Shown piece by piece: positions 48,635 to 62,348 of a stretch of 64,000 nucleotides of DNA. This stretch comes from Temnothorax longispinosus (taxonomy: Eukaryota; Arthropoda; Insecta; Hymenoptera; Formicidae): the NCBI RefSeq assembly GCF_030848805.1, contig NC_092360.1:682001-746000 (forward strand). Reading direction: 5' to 3'. A model generated the notes under the pieces. The model was given only the letters and a program-made list of their open reading frames with translations. It was not told the origin of the DNA and did not search any database. Numbering within the stretch: position 1 is the stretch's first letter; each line of letters opens with the position of its first letter. The position numbers and the translations under genes were made by a program.

Positions 48635-51600
48635 ATGCTTGTAGTAAAAAACATGACAGATGATTTTGAGATAGTCTTCATAGCGTTCGTACAAGGCAAA
48701 GTGAAATTCTTCGTTTATGCGGATATAATTTTTTTATGCGCGTCAATATTAGCGTGATTGAAGGTTACCGGAACAACAACATGTAACAGCTCATTATAGA
48801 TACAGTCGTGCACATCGGATCGAGCAAATTCTACAAGATAGCGGTTATGCCTGTTGAGAAATTCGCGAGGCGAAACAAGCGAGACGATATACACTTCGTT
48901 CACCGTCACTTTCGCTGCGCTTCGGAGAATCCTCCATTCCCGTTCGACGGTCACGCGTGCGTGTCTAAGCGCGTGACGTGCATATGGGGTCGTCATTGAA
49001 GGAATAATCCGCATTGCACGTATGTGGAACACAAGATCGTATCGTACGCGGTAGCGCGGCCGTAAAAGAAATGGCGAAAACAATACCGTATGAGGGGCGC
49101 ACTTTCGATGAAATCATGATCTTACCTGTATCTCATCAATCTCGGCAATAATATATTTAATATCTATCTATAATATCTATTTAATTATATCCGTTAAAGA
49201 TATATATAAAGTTAATTTAATTTAAATTGTAAAAATTGCAATTGCATTTTTAAAGTCATTAAAATTTATTTTATTGATATAATAAGAGTTCAAGATAATA
49301 ATTTCAAATTTGAATCGCCGATCAAAGTGGCTGGTGGCACGAATCGTTTATCGCTTTCGCATATCGGCGAGTCACGGCGGTGCGTTGCACAGGCACAAAT
49401 GCAAGTGCAAGGTAGTGCAACGGCACTCCGGGAGCCCGGTAGAGGTGAGCGAAAGTTTCTTACGTCAGTCATGCAGGCACATAACGCGCACATAATGAGC
49501 TATCGATGTATGCACCGTGATCGCGCCGTCCGGTATCTCGACTCGGCTTTTTCACCTTTGGACGAACGTCTTGCATTTTAGACGTTGCAGCACCGTTGCC
49601 TCGCCAAATCGACACGATCGCGTTCACCTGGAAAATCACTGGCCGTCGACGAGGAAGCGTTCTCGAGATTCGCGCTGAAATTATAAATGGCTATCTTGCT
49701 ATCTCGATGCCGCCGCGCCGCGGCATCCTGCGGTTGCTCTTGCCGTCAAGTTTTAGAGGTATGCGAGACGCGAGGCGTACGGTAGCGGCATAATGAAGTG
49801 AGAGATCGGTTTGTTGAGGAAGTGCCACTGGGGAGAGATTCAGACTTGGCCGATCGAGAAAGGTGCCGCTCCGCCGCATACGAAACACGAGCCGGGGATC
49901 AAGATCTATAAATTGTACATTTTGCTTTCGTTCGCGTAGGAAGAGAGGCCCCGTTCGATTATTACGAATGCGATAGCGTTCCAGAATATAGAGGAAATGT
50001 TAAATGTATGATGAAATGTTATATGAGAAATGTTATTGGAAAATCTACACTATTCTTATTTGTATATTACTTTGCAACAGTAGTCAAACAATGGATTATA
50101 TAAAATATAAATAGGTAACCGTATGTGTTAACGTATATATAAGACAATGTTATAATTTTTATGGAACGAATATGTAAATTGGGATAATTATTAAGCGCAC
50201 ATAAATTGTTAAGAAAATTTAATCGCGCAGGATTTTTTTTCGTAATTTTGATTAAGAGACGCCAACGATTTAATTCAACGACTCGTAATTCGATATTTTC
50301 GACGCGAATGCGGAGTACACTTACAAGTCGATTGTGAACGGTGCTTAAAATGACCCGTCACGAAGCAACGACCCGGAAGCGATAACTGCGCGCGAGGTCG
50401 AACCCACGGTCGATAAGGAGGTCGGGCGCGTACACATAGAGCAGCGGCGAGTTTTTCCAGGGTGGTATATCCGTCCGTGTTGGTGTGGACGTCGTTTTGC
50501 ATGTGCCCCCCTATGCGCGTGCACTCCGTGTGTGTATGTCGCGTAATCGATGTAATCTTAGACAACGGCGATGCGTTTCCGACGTACCGCGATGACAGGA
50601 TAAGCTGCACGAAATCTGATGCATTATTATTTCACGTGCGATAGCGACGAAGAACGGCTAAACGTTTGCCAGCAATATGCAGGGCGGTGAATTAATTCGA
50701 GCTCCACTCCAGTGCGATCCAACGTAGGAAAATTTCTCGACCGAATCGCGAACGCTCTCCTTGCGACGAAAAAAGCTCTCGAGTTTGTGTTTGTCTTGTT
50801 TTGCGACGGAGAATTCGAAAATGCACTTACGTCGTGATACGATTGCGACGTTGTGACGTGAATCCCGCTTGACAGGTACTCGCAGCATGTCACAATAGTT
50901 TGGAAATTGTAGCTGGCATGCAATAATTAATTTTGCACGAAGTAGCGATATATGGATCGGTTTGATGTTTCTTTACACAATTGCTAAACTTATAAAAATG
51001 TACGATATATTAATATTTTCCTCTATTTCTCTACTTTATCAATTTTGTAAAAGTTAAAGAATTTTATCGAGAAATTTTGATTACAGGGGGTTCATGGATA
51101 AAAATCGATTTGATACAATATCAATGTATTCTATTATCAGAAAGCATTCAACGTATGTATAGCTATTTAATAATCTTCTTGTATTTGCATCACGATTCTT
51201 AGGATATACGCGATTACTGGAAACCAAAATTCATTATAGTTGATGCTAACAATAAGTGTGGGATGAGAATATCACGTTGTTGATCGCCTGCGACGGTGTG
51301 AACGCGGCTTAACGTGGCATAAACGCGTCGTGTTGCAATGGCCCAGAAGCGGTAGCTAGGCGAAGGGTCAAAAACACCGAGCGGCACAGTTTCTAGGCCA
51401 TGCGCTGCTATCTATAAACCCTTGTGTGAGCTTCAGCCCCCGCTTCTCTCTCCCGCCTTGCTCTTTCCACCTCCCGTCCTCCCCGTACTAACCCTCCCAC
51501 ACTCGTTGAACCCTACCTACCTACACCATCCACAGGACACGGCACTTATACCACTATAATATGTCCCCCTCCGCTACGCCTATATCCGTACTCTCTTTCT

Positions 51601-54600
51601 AGTTCTCCTTCTCTATCCTCGTCGCGCTCCTCCAGCGACCAGCAATCTCTCACTTTCTCTCGGTCGTACCAACGAACGCCGGCCGCTCTATTACAGCGGT
51701 GTCTTCGGGCTTCGGTATAAAGAGCACACGGAGACTCGAAATAGAGTCGGCTTTGATATTTTCGTTTCCGCAAAACGTCGCTTCGGCTGAATTTTGGCCG
51801 TGACTGCCGGCGAAAAGGTGTAATTTGCCTCCTCGAGATTCGACGTATGCCCCATCCGTGAATTTCAGGCCCACGCTTTCTTAATCCTTAAACTGTTGTA
51901 TGGTTTATTACACAACGTGAGCTAGGAAAATTTATTATACATCGTTTATATCAAAAACATTAAAGATGGATTGAGGCTTCTAAAAATTACACATAAAAAT
52001 ATTAAATTAGTGTGCTAATAATAATAAATAATTGGTCAAATTGTATACTTTATTTTATATAATTTGCAGTTTATTAGGAAGATTATATAATAGTAATTTG
52101 AATTTTATTGTCAATATATATCAAGCTTTTAATTAATATATTTGAGCTCTTAATTAGATAGGCATTATTAATTCCATCAGATGCTTGTTCATTTTCGGAA
52201 ATAAAAAATCTGAATTAGCAAATTACTTCGCAATTGTCTAATTTCCAACTAATATTGGAAATTGGTGATCTATCATCAAAATATTAATAATTTCAAATTT
52301 GTTATCATTATCATTGCCTTTTTTACGATTTCTATAGTTATCGATTTTCGCTCTGCGAGCATTTCGCTTTGTATGCTGCCCGGGTAGGGTGGACGATAGG
52401 GATATCAATTCGGTGTCACGTGCTGGAAAGAAGGTATCGGGGATGAGTGACTGATTCGCGCAACGACCGAAAATGAATCGCGCCTGCAATTCCGGTCCAG
52501 GTTCAAGCAATTCGGCATTTAAACTTGACAATGGGGGCCGTTGAATGCTCTTGAATGGGGAAAATAATGCGATACGCATGCACGCACCATTACCTGGACC
52601 TTCTTGGTGCTTTACGCAACCGATCTTCACCATGCCCACGTTCGCACGAAAGTAACGCGCAGGCCAGCGACCGATCGCTCTCTCTTCCGCGAAGGTTCTC
52701 ATCGTCGTGTAGTACCGTATCGCACAGTCGGAAAATTAGAAAATACTTTGCTGATGATTCGTATCTCTCGTGTTGATAACAAAATTTTAGAAATGTAATC
52801 GATAATTGGCTAAAAAAGATATCAATGGCTATGAATAATAAATAAAGAATTGCTATAAAATATTCGAGATATTCTGTTACACGTGAAATTCACGTCAGAG
52901 ACGAATTTTTCTGACAAATTTATATGAGCAGCAGTATAAAAAACAGTATGAGTGCTGAGTAGGTATATGGAATCTTGCTTACAAATGTTACACAGCGCGA
53001 GAAAATTAATTAGCGTGTATCAATTAAATTAACAGTACGTGTTATTTTGCAATGGACAATTATGTGCGTCGTCATAGACGCCTGATTATCGATAATTTCA
53101 GCGGTATATCTGGTATTATATAGAACAATTGGTGTTTTCGCAAAAACATCAACCATCTGCATAATTGCGGTGTGCTTTGACATCGATTCACGCTCTATTA
53201 GTTTATTAATATACCGTTTATTAATATAGTTTATTAATCCACGAATTCGCGTAATTCATTCGAAGATCGATAATAATGTGAAATCATAAACAGCTTCTCA
53301 TTGTTGGATTTCTCAAGCATATCTTGCGAAAAAGGATACTCTTAATCTCCATATAAGAAGCAAAATTTTTAAGCAGGCTTCGATGTACACGATGCTCATC
53401 GTAACGAAATTTCAGCTTGCTTTAATGCGCTTGTTTCGCCCGCGTACATCCGCGCTGTTGCTCGTAACAGCTATCTTTACTCGGTTTAATACTCCGGACT
53501 AACGACTTTCACTTGGTAGGAGACTCACTTCCTGAACATGCAAGTCAACCAGGCGTCATTACGCGATCGAGAGTCAGAATGCAAAATGAAAAATCATTTC
53601 ACGAATGTTCAAGAATTTTTAGCATACTTTGCGGTGTGACATTTCTGCGTAGATATTTATCTTGAAACTGGTACACGACAGCTAGTATAAAGTAAATATG
53701 ACAAACTACTATGAATATTATCTATATATAAATAATATAGATGTATATATACCAATTAAATAATTTTTGCGAAATATTGACTGAAATTATCGATACCAAA
53801 TAAATATGATTAAAACGATGTAATGAATAGATAAAACAATTTGGCTAACGACATACGGTGCAACCATCGATGACAAGGCTTTTACCTTATTTTGGTATCG
53901 CTCGTCCTTATGTAACGTTCCATGACCGATGATTCAAGCGGAATAGGGTAGGCGTAGCCGTAGGAGTGTAAGCGCGACGTTTATGGCCTATCTTCACCGC
54001 GACTGAGTGAAATCGAGAGTGGATTCAAAAAAGAGTGGATTATTAAAAACTATTCTTTTTGTCGTGTCGCGTGACCGTTCCTTCCGATTCTCTTATTTAC
54101 AAGGCGCTTGCGTGCTCGTCTATGGGATTCGCAAAACAGCGCCCACGAACTAAAACGGCCAGGTCATTTCACTTCCTGTTGCATAATGCAATTAAACGGT
54201 TATTTAACACGGCGAATGGCGGTAACGCAGTCGATTCGAGGATGGGATGAGAAACGAGAGAGATGGTATACACAATACTTGGCAATGAGCTGGATGCGAA
54301 TCGAAAACGTTTTATTCAACTTTGTTATCCTGGTTATTCTATCATAATTAATAAAATCCACGGTAATCTGTAAAATTATACGCGGTTCTCCTAATGTCGT
54401 TTTACGTAATGTACGTTCGACTGTGTATCGGTTGCATAACGAAAACGGTTGAACGATCGGCCAAAGGAAACGTGAATTTGCTGTACCTTAAATTTATGAA
54501 ACATTGAATCTATAATATCCCGTTTTATTTACACGCAAAACGATTGAATTATTTACATCATGATAACGAGGTGGGATTAACTCTCGATTCATTCTTCAAT

Positions 54601-54785
54601 TATTGCGCGTTCACGTAAAATATTGTTCGTGTGTATTTAATAATCCTACCCACCCACGCAGACAATATAATATATTTAATTATAATTTATTCCGAAAGGA
54701 ACAGAGTATCCTTTTAAATATATGCAACGTGTACGGGAATCAGAATGGATGCGCACAAACATATTAAAAGACGTATCAAAAGACA
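48635..54785. other. Non-coding sequence, many GC-rich islands
   Basis: GC-rich islands at about 48800-49080, 49310-49970, 50260-50900, 51240-51880, 52320-52740, 53400-53580 and 53880-54260, with AT-rich DNA between. Frames up to 154 codons occur, usually on both strands together, without domains. Other details: a pyrimidine-rich stretch at 51430-51560; a hairpin with arms CGTTGCAC / GTGCAACG at 49383-49422; a palindrome ACGTGAAATTCACGT at 52881-52895; three GTTTATTAATATA-like units at 53198-53236. Confidence 0.5.
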
Positions 54786-54787
54786 TA

Positions 54788-54907
54788 GGGTAAACTCGGG
54801 TAAGATGGCTATAGAGGAAAGCTGGCCAACCTATGTTCTTTCAATCTAGCTCGCCATGAAACATGGCTCGAATGAACAAAGGTTGGCCATCTTACCCGAG
54901 TTTATCC
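54788..54907. mobile_element. 120-bp TA-flanked hairpin MITE
   Basis: Flanked by TA (54786-54787, 54908-54909). Terminal inverted repeats begin GGGTAAACTCGGGTAAGATG on the left and GGATAAACTCGGGTAAGATG on the right. The inner arms also pair (GGCCAACCTATGTTC versus GGCCAACCTTTGTTC) apart from an insertion of about 16 nt in the left arm. TA target and small size fit a Tc1/mariner-type MITE, by inference. Confidence 0.85.
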
Positions 54908-55518
54908 TACTAAAAGTATAAATATTATTAATAACGTTCCAAATTTTACCGCGTTTGAAAGTGCTTTACAATGTTTATCAAATTTAATTATGATCCAAAT
55001 TTGATTTTACTGGTGAACTTGATTTGCGATCGATATTATGGTCAATCCGTTCTAAAATACCAAATCAAGTCGTGCAATAAAAAGATCTATACCTTCCATA
55101 AAAAAATAACGAGCCTGTATAACGAACATACACATATAGGTATAATAAAATTTCACTAACCCGCGCAAATGTCGGAAAACACTTGTGCCATCTTATGCGT
55201 GTGCGATTCTCACAATTTAAAATTATTAATTGTTCCCATATTTATTCATTAGAGGAGCGAGATCTTTCATCAGGAAAATAAACGGGCAATTATTTACTGT
55301 TAAATCTCTGCAAGCCTTTATGAACATATTTATGAAAGTTGCAAATCTCTTAAAAGCAATTGTAATTTATCACAAAAAGATATTCGGATCGGAAAGGATG
55401 AAGATACAACTCGGCGATGGCGGTTGAGCTTCACTGTCCGGTACAAATAAATTCCTCTCTACGTCATTACGGTAGATCGACCGATCTGGCAGAGTTACGT
55501 GGCCGAGAGGACGCGAGA

Positions 55519-55552
55519 GGGATAAAGGGGAGATGCAGGGGGGAGGAGGGGG
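55519..55552 (+). promoter_or_regulatory. Canonical G-quadruplex motif
   Basis: Four runs of at least three G (GGG, GGGG, GGGGGG, GGGGG) separated by loops of 5, 7 and 4 nt, satisfying the usual G3+N1-7 rule. Located in a GC-rich island; functional role unknown. Confidence 0.6.
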
Positions 55553-56393
55553 TGAACGGACAGATTCGCTGGGTAGAAGGTGGGGTATCCGTGATGGAGG
55601 TACACGAAGACGAAACTGCAGAAGGTTTCGATAGGCGAAGTTTTGTACCGCATAGGTCATTTCCTCGTGGATAACCCAATTAGAGGGATTATTTAACGCT
55701 CTAGTCGCGGTCTGGTCTCCCTCCACCTCCGTTCTCTCCTTTCTCTGCTATTACCACCTTCCTACCTACTTTCACAGTGTGCCAGCTCAGGAGGCGCGGT
55801 GGTTTCGCAAAGGGGAAGGGCGCGAGGGCGGAAAACACGCGGTGAAACAGGTACCGCGACTTATAGTGGGTGTTAGTAAAAGTACCTATTTCTGTATCTA
55901 TATAGGTATCCGAGGCCGCCTCGAGCCACGCGATCTTAGAGATCTCGCGATTACCATCGAGCATGAACTTCCCGTAGAAACCTCGCTCTTTACGCTTTAT
56001 ATATACAACTAGATAACAATAAATATACTAGATTGAGATCGAAACGTTCGTTTCTTATTTTTACTGATACAACAGTCATACGGGTAAGAAACAAACAGCT
56101 TTTTATCTCTTTCGATCTAGCATTTAATCTAGTACTTTATGTTTAACCGAAGCATGCGCTGATGATTAATCGTCACAGCGACTGTACTCTTTCTCGTAAT
56201 AACTCGTAATAACTAAATTAATGAAACCGGTGATCTTGGATCGCGGATTCTCGGCTCTACAACAAAAACAAGCGACAACCACGAAGAGGACGAGAATATC
56301 TGGAAGACACAGCGAGAGAGGGCGGCGAGCGGCGAGAGAGGAGGGCGGGCAATCAGCCGATGAGATTACGTCGTTTCGCTCATATACCTTACC

Positions 56394-56431
56394 TACACAT
56401 GCACGCGTGTGCAAACACGCGCGCGTACACG
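56394..56431. repeat. Alternating CACGCG tracts
   Basis: Two adjacent strictly alternating purine-pyrimidine tracts separated by an AA step. Z-DNA-prone by composition. Confidence 0.65.
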
Positions 56432-59400
56432 GCGAGCTGGCAACGCGAGTGCGCATTGGGCCGTTCCCTGTACCCGTCCAGGGTTACCCGCGGTCGTTGT
56501 GTTCGAAAACTTTGGCAATAAACTTACGCGGGGGCCTCGGCAGCGAGCGCGAGCGCGCGGTGACCTGGGCCACGCCGCGTCGATGGCAGTGGCAGCGCAC
56601 CGCCGCCAGGATAGTTTCACTAGTTGCATAACTCTAATTGGCTGGCCACTGACGGCCGTTACTACTGTCGTCCACCGTCGCGATGGCCGGTGTGTGATGG
56701 GGACTTATCGTGCCGCCACTCCCGACCTAGTATCCGATCGGAATCTTTTTTCTCCGATGATTATAAGATCTTACCGCTGTCAGAGATACCCTTAACTATC
56801 AAAACGCTTTCGATAGATTGCGGGTAATTAATAAAAAAGCTCAGTGGACTTATCATGTAATGATCCGATAAGCCATCTGATCAAAACGCTTCGAAAATTT
56901 GCAAGCAAAATTTCTCAAAATTGTTTTGTTAAAAAAAAAATCTACTTGAAATTAATAAGAAAAATCAAAGGATCAAATAAAAGATGTTACAGTTAAATTA
57001 GTTATAGTAGACAAAGGCAATGTAAACGTTTCACTGTACTAAGTCTCATTAGTGCAAATGAATAAATTAAATATACTTGGAATTAATTAAAAAAATCATC
57101 AGTTGCTTTGAAGGTACTTAAAAAATTGGTATCCTGAGACATTTTATTGTAGACACACAGACAATTAAATCTATATTTCGCTCGAAGTGTTCAGTTTAAG
57201 TAAACTTTATAATTATCTGTAATTAAAATTAAGATCCAGATTGCAAATTTACCACAAATCGGAAATTATCTTATGTCTCATTGCATTAAATCAAACCTAA
57301 TGCCAACTCTTTCTATCTGCCGAACCTGTTTTTATTTCAAGAAATTTACAATTGGGCGGTATCGCTGATTGCAATTTCGGACTGAGGCGAGTCGGGTGAT
57401 CGACCGAAGCTCCGGCGCGCATCTATGTACAATCGACAGGTAGCCGATAGTTTCACCAGTTACGTAATCGATAGCGTGCCAGCTACCGTCAAACGGACCG
57501 ATCGTTTTGCAATGCAACAACAAAGTGATTGGTATACGATCGGAATTCAAGTCGCTAAGCGAGACAACGATAGAATTTCTCTCGAGAAAAAAAAGCCACG
57601 ATTTGTTAAAATTATTCTTCAACTTATGCGGATTAGCAGATTTTAAATTGTACAAGATTATACATGAGTCAGACAATGTTTAGAATGCAATGTTTAGAAA
57701 ATCAGCAATCTGTAATATAAATCCTTTATTCTCAATACTTTTTATCTCAAATTACATCTATCATTTTCATTAACGAATTTATTTTCGTCCATTTGACTTA
57801 TTTATAGAGCATGGTATTCATATTCGTTATTCCGATAGAATTTCATTCCTCACATGTATACACGTATATGCATCGTTTACATCGTGAAATATCTGAATGC
57901 GTAATTCAAATAGTATAGAAAATCACACACTTTTTGCACATTTGTCTCTTTAACCTATCTATACAACCGTGATTTTAATATTCTATGCGTAAGCCGGATG
58001 ATCATCACCACGTAGACTCTTAACACCCATTATCAGCCGCCATATAGTGGATGTTCTTATCTCACTTTCGACGAGAATGCTCACGCATCCACTGACACAT
58101 TGACAATCTCGTACGCCGACAGCTCAGGCTTGTATTGGCTGACTGATATAGGATTGCGCAAACGTCATCGAAAAGTTCATGATACAAAGTCACGTTACGA
58201 AAATGGCGCGGCACGGCGCGGCTCGCGCGCTGCACGTCGACGGCTATGCGCGAGCGAGAGTGCATGCGGGAATGTATCGGTGAATGTTAATGCCAATTCG
58301 AACATGCCGGTAATAATAATATCAGCGAGCACGGTCGCGCGACGACCTTTCCCCGGCTCGTCGTGACACTCACTCTTATTTGCATCCGTCGCACGCCGCG
58401 CCGGCCGGTGTGGCCGCGAGGCTCACTAATTAGTCGTAATTGCGGTGACCCTCGACCGATGACGGACTCTTAACTTAGAATACCTGGTGACGCTTGATTT
58501 AGAATTTAATTTGGAATTGACAAGCTAACGTTCATTCAACAAAGCAAGTTCAATCGAGATTGACAAATTGATCAAATTTTTAATTTTAGATATAGAGAAA
58601 TAAATTTTCCGAATCTAGGTAATTTTTTTTTATTTTAGTTTAGTTCTTTGCATGCATACATTGTTAAATAGTTAGGTAAATCGTTTTAGAACCATTTTTG
58701 CGATCGATATGAATTCATTGTTCCACAAAATCTGATTTTGACGAGCCCGGCGTTTCGGTTCGATTATTTGAATGATGCTTTATATCAAGTACAGCTTATT
58801 TTCAGGGTACGTCAATTACTATGAACTGTTTTTTTTTTAATTTTGTATTGCTCTCGCGACATGTTGCGTATTTATGCGTTCAATAAACTCTACAATATTG
58901 GAAAAAAGCTTACGTTTCATTCAGCAATTGATTACAGCTGTTTCAATAAGCGACTTATCTTTTATTGCAATAAAAGAGATGTTAATATTTTTTTTATTTG
59001 GATAATAATACGCAATTTGATGAAATCGCGAAATTATTGTGGTCAAAGTGCATGTGATATATTTACGATGGAAATAAGATGCGTAAATGAAATAAACTTT
59101 GGCACACGATTCTCTATATAATCCTTATGTATCGACAATTTTTTACATAATTGCAATGAATATTGGTTAACTCAGTTGACTTATCTTTATATCGTTATCG
59201 CACTATTCGGTTAATTTTTCCGTTCGTTGGAAATAAGGTTTTATCAGTTTATATAATTTAACATCGTCCATTTTCCGTGCAGTTCGCGGAAAATCGCTCG
59301 AAGCGACGTTTATCGTTCGGTATTTAATTCAACACAGTATATACATGTTCACACAGTAAGTCTTTAATATCTCTGACTTTAATTAGAAACGTGAGATTTT

Positions 59401-59821
59401 TGACAGGGTTTTTGTAATAGTGACGTCGTGTTTCAGAAATGATGTTTTATAATTGTAAAAATTGCATTGAATATTTTATTTGCAGAAGATTCCCACATTC
59501 GTTGTTCCCTTTCTGTTTTAATTTACCGCTTTATTTAGCGTTTCACTACATTGCAAGAATATAAAATCTTTTCTTGTGATAAGAAATTATGCTGGATAGT
59601 TATTCATAGTGTGTTTCATTGAACCCGCATCGTAAAGTAAAAAAGCGGGTGCCTTTTACCGTACCATCGTTGTGTTTCTATAAAAATTCATCTCGAACAA
59701 GGTCAGGAACAGTCAAGTGTCGATAGTAGGTACATATTTCTTAATTTATCGCGAATGCATTTCAAGTACGGTGAAAAATTATCTCTCTTAACGAAACGGA
59801 ATCCATTAAAAATTTAATTAA

Positions 59822-60168
59822 CCTTTGTTGTGCACACGGGGTCGAATAGACCCCAGCGTTTTTTCAAACGCGTTTTTCCAATACGTACAATACGTACAAA
59901 TATTAAAAGTTGAATTTTTTAATGCATTTTTTAGTGAAAAAAGTCCATTTTTCGGTTTCTTTAGTTAACATATCATTTATAATTCTTTTATGTTGCAAGA
60001 TATTAATGAAACCTATTAGACCTAATTTGGAAGCTTAGAACAATAGCCAGCAATTTTGTTTGAGTCAAAATAACGAATTGTACGTCTGTAATAAACAATT
60101 AAGTGACTGGGGTCTAATAAACCCCCTGTGCACAATACGTAATTTTGAAGAGGTGTGCACAACAAAGG
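59822..60168. mobile_element. piggyBac-type MITE (347 bp, TTAA target duplication)
   Basis: Flanked by TTAA on both sides (59818-59821, 60169-60172). It has perfect 16-bp terminal inverted repeats CCTTTGTTGTGCACAC. TTAA duplication with CCY-starting ends is the hallmark of the piggyBac superfamily. Just inside each end lies an internal palindrome: GGGGTCGAATAGACCCC (59838-59854) and GGGGTCTAATAAACCCC (60109-60125). The interior is AT-rich with no transposase frame, so the element is non-autonomous. The perfect ends suggest modest age. Confidence 0.93.
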
Positions 60169-60172
60169 TTAA

Positions 60173-62346
60173 AATAGCAATTTAAAACACTTACTGTTAT
60201 ATTTGCTATGTTTTGGTATATTTGCTATGTTAGACGAAGCACGTGATAACTTTGTACGCGAACTAAACGAAAATGAACGAATATGGAAATCCTTGAAATA
60301 TGAATATAAACAAGGTGAAGTTACACTTAAAAAAAAATAGTCTAGTCTCTTTGAATTGTGCACTAATTTTTGTTTTACTAGAAAATTATCGAACAATGGT
60401 TTCTATTGGAGAGATATCAATAGCTCATACAGATCCTAGAAGTTCATATTTTTCAATTAATATGCAGTAATTTATAATATTTATATGATATAAAATATCA
60501 TATATTTACTATTTACATGATACGTCTACACGCGCATGACGCATATGACCGAACCCAGTTACCGATGCTGTCATACTTTGTCTGACTTGCATCATCGAGA
60601 TGTCGTAATCTCAGATATGCATTTCTTATATTTTATTTACGGGAGTGGAATAAACATGAGACATGCACTTCACATGATGTCTTGATCTCGTTTTACCTAT
60701 ACTTCGTGCAACGCGATGTCCCAGGCTCGACCGTTAAGATGAAATGACAGTAAACTGATTTATGATTTACGCATGCAAATTATCGCGCAATTCATATCCA
60801 GCAACGATCGACGATTGAAAAAACGATTGAAAACAACTGAATGGATTAAGATTTACCTGCAATTTGTAATAAACCGAGTCTGAAGTATCGTAGATCTAAG
60901 ACGCTTTTTTGTTTATCGATTTTTTGAACAAGAGACATTTTAAAAGAACTAAATTCTTTAGATAAGAAAACTATACTTGACATGGGATTATATCATCTGT
61001 CTAAATTTTCAATTTTTGACATTAAATTCAATTCTTTCAAATTATGTATCTATTCGTAAACTGTTATTGTAGTTTTTACTATTATTATTTACTACTATTT
61101 ACCGTTTATAATTAATTTATTATATTCTTAGGAGCTTATTTCCGATAATTTTTCAAATATTATGACTAATTACAATTTATAAATTATTTTCTGACAGTTT
61201 TATTGCGATGAAAAGCAATCTTAAATTGATTAGAAAATCTGTAAATAAAAATAATGACTTGCGATAGGTATAATGAGTGTCTTTCCACGCAGTATGTATG
61301 TGTGTATGTAATACAATATAACGTATACAAAAAAAAATACGCAATAAAATATACACACAAGGCATACAAAAAAATAATCGATAAAGTTAATTATGCAAAT
61401 AGGTTTCTCACAGTTTTTTATGCGGGGTCTCTTTGATCTCTCTACGACATCGGGATCTCTACGGAGTTTACGGCAATCGACGATACGCGTTCGCAACGGA
61501 TAGCTTCTCGTGCGCGTGCACGCGTTTTTTGCAGCGGGCGTGCACCATGCGCTCGCGCACGGCCATGCGTTCCGCTTGCCAGCGTTAAGAGAGCGAACGA
61601 TTCACCTCCCGTGGCCTAAATAAACAACCGAGAATACATCGACCCGAACGCGAGCCTAGCCGTCGCTCCGCTCGGAAACTCGTCGTCGACTTCGTGCGCT
61701 TATACGACGGCGCGACGCGACGCGACGCGCGGACAGATTCGATGCTGCCGCATCGTTGCGCCCGATGCAGCAATACGACGATAGCTGATATAGCCGACGG
61801 CCGGAAGAATCCAACATGGTGACAGCCGTGCAGATTATGTGCTCGGCAAGGATTGAATTCGATACGATTTCGATGTGTCCCGATCTTCAATGCCGTTAGA
61901 CATCGAATTGGCTTCCGTACTCGTCGTTGACAGCACAATAATTGACGTTCTTTCGCGACGTCGAAAGATCATCGATTGTATCGGTTTCAACCCAAGTTTA
62001 TTCTTTGCAAGTTTACAGTATAAAATCGATGAGTAACTTTTCAGTATAAATAATTATTTTAATTATTATGACGTGATGTGGCTTTTTAAATTGATGTCAT
62101 CGTGCCATTTTCTGTTCGTAAAAATGGATATAATCAAAACTTATTTGTATATTAATTAGGAATGAGATACAGCGCTCGAAATCTCTTTCAGGAAATTTTA
62201 TATTGGTATTTCCAATATCGAGTTTTATATACAAAGTAAACATAAATCAATATAATGACATAAAGAAAATAAAATAAAAATAAAAGCCTATATTTTACGT
62301 AAAAAGTTATTGGCACATTAGACTCATATTCTAATTTATTGCTTAT
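60173..62346. other. Non-coding sequence with a CpG-rich island at 61.4-62.0 kb
   Basis: AT-rich to about 61420, then a CpG-rich island to about 61980 containing a 5-bp CGACG tandem run. The longest island frame (minus strand, 117 codons, 61585-61938) has no recognisable domain. No transposon ends seen. Confidence 0.5.
61710..61731. repeat. CGACG pentanucleotide tandem repeat
   Basis: About four copies of a CGACG/GCGAC unit in the CpG-rich island. Confidence 0.8.
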
Positions 62347-62348
62347 TA

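Larger units (their letters stand above)
54910..59817. other. Non-coding sequence with GC-rich islands
   Basis: GC-rich islands at about 55400-55970, 56220-56720, 57330-57600 and 58050-58480. The first carries a plus-strand G-quadruplex motif and the second contains alternating CACGCG tracts. Multiple overlapping frames (up to 136 codons) lack domains. The remainder is AT-rich with no feature seen. Confidence 0.5.
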
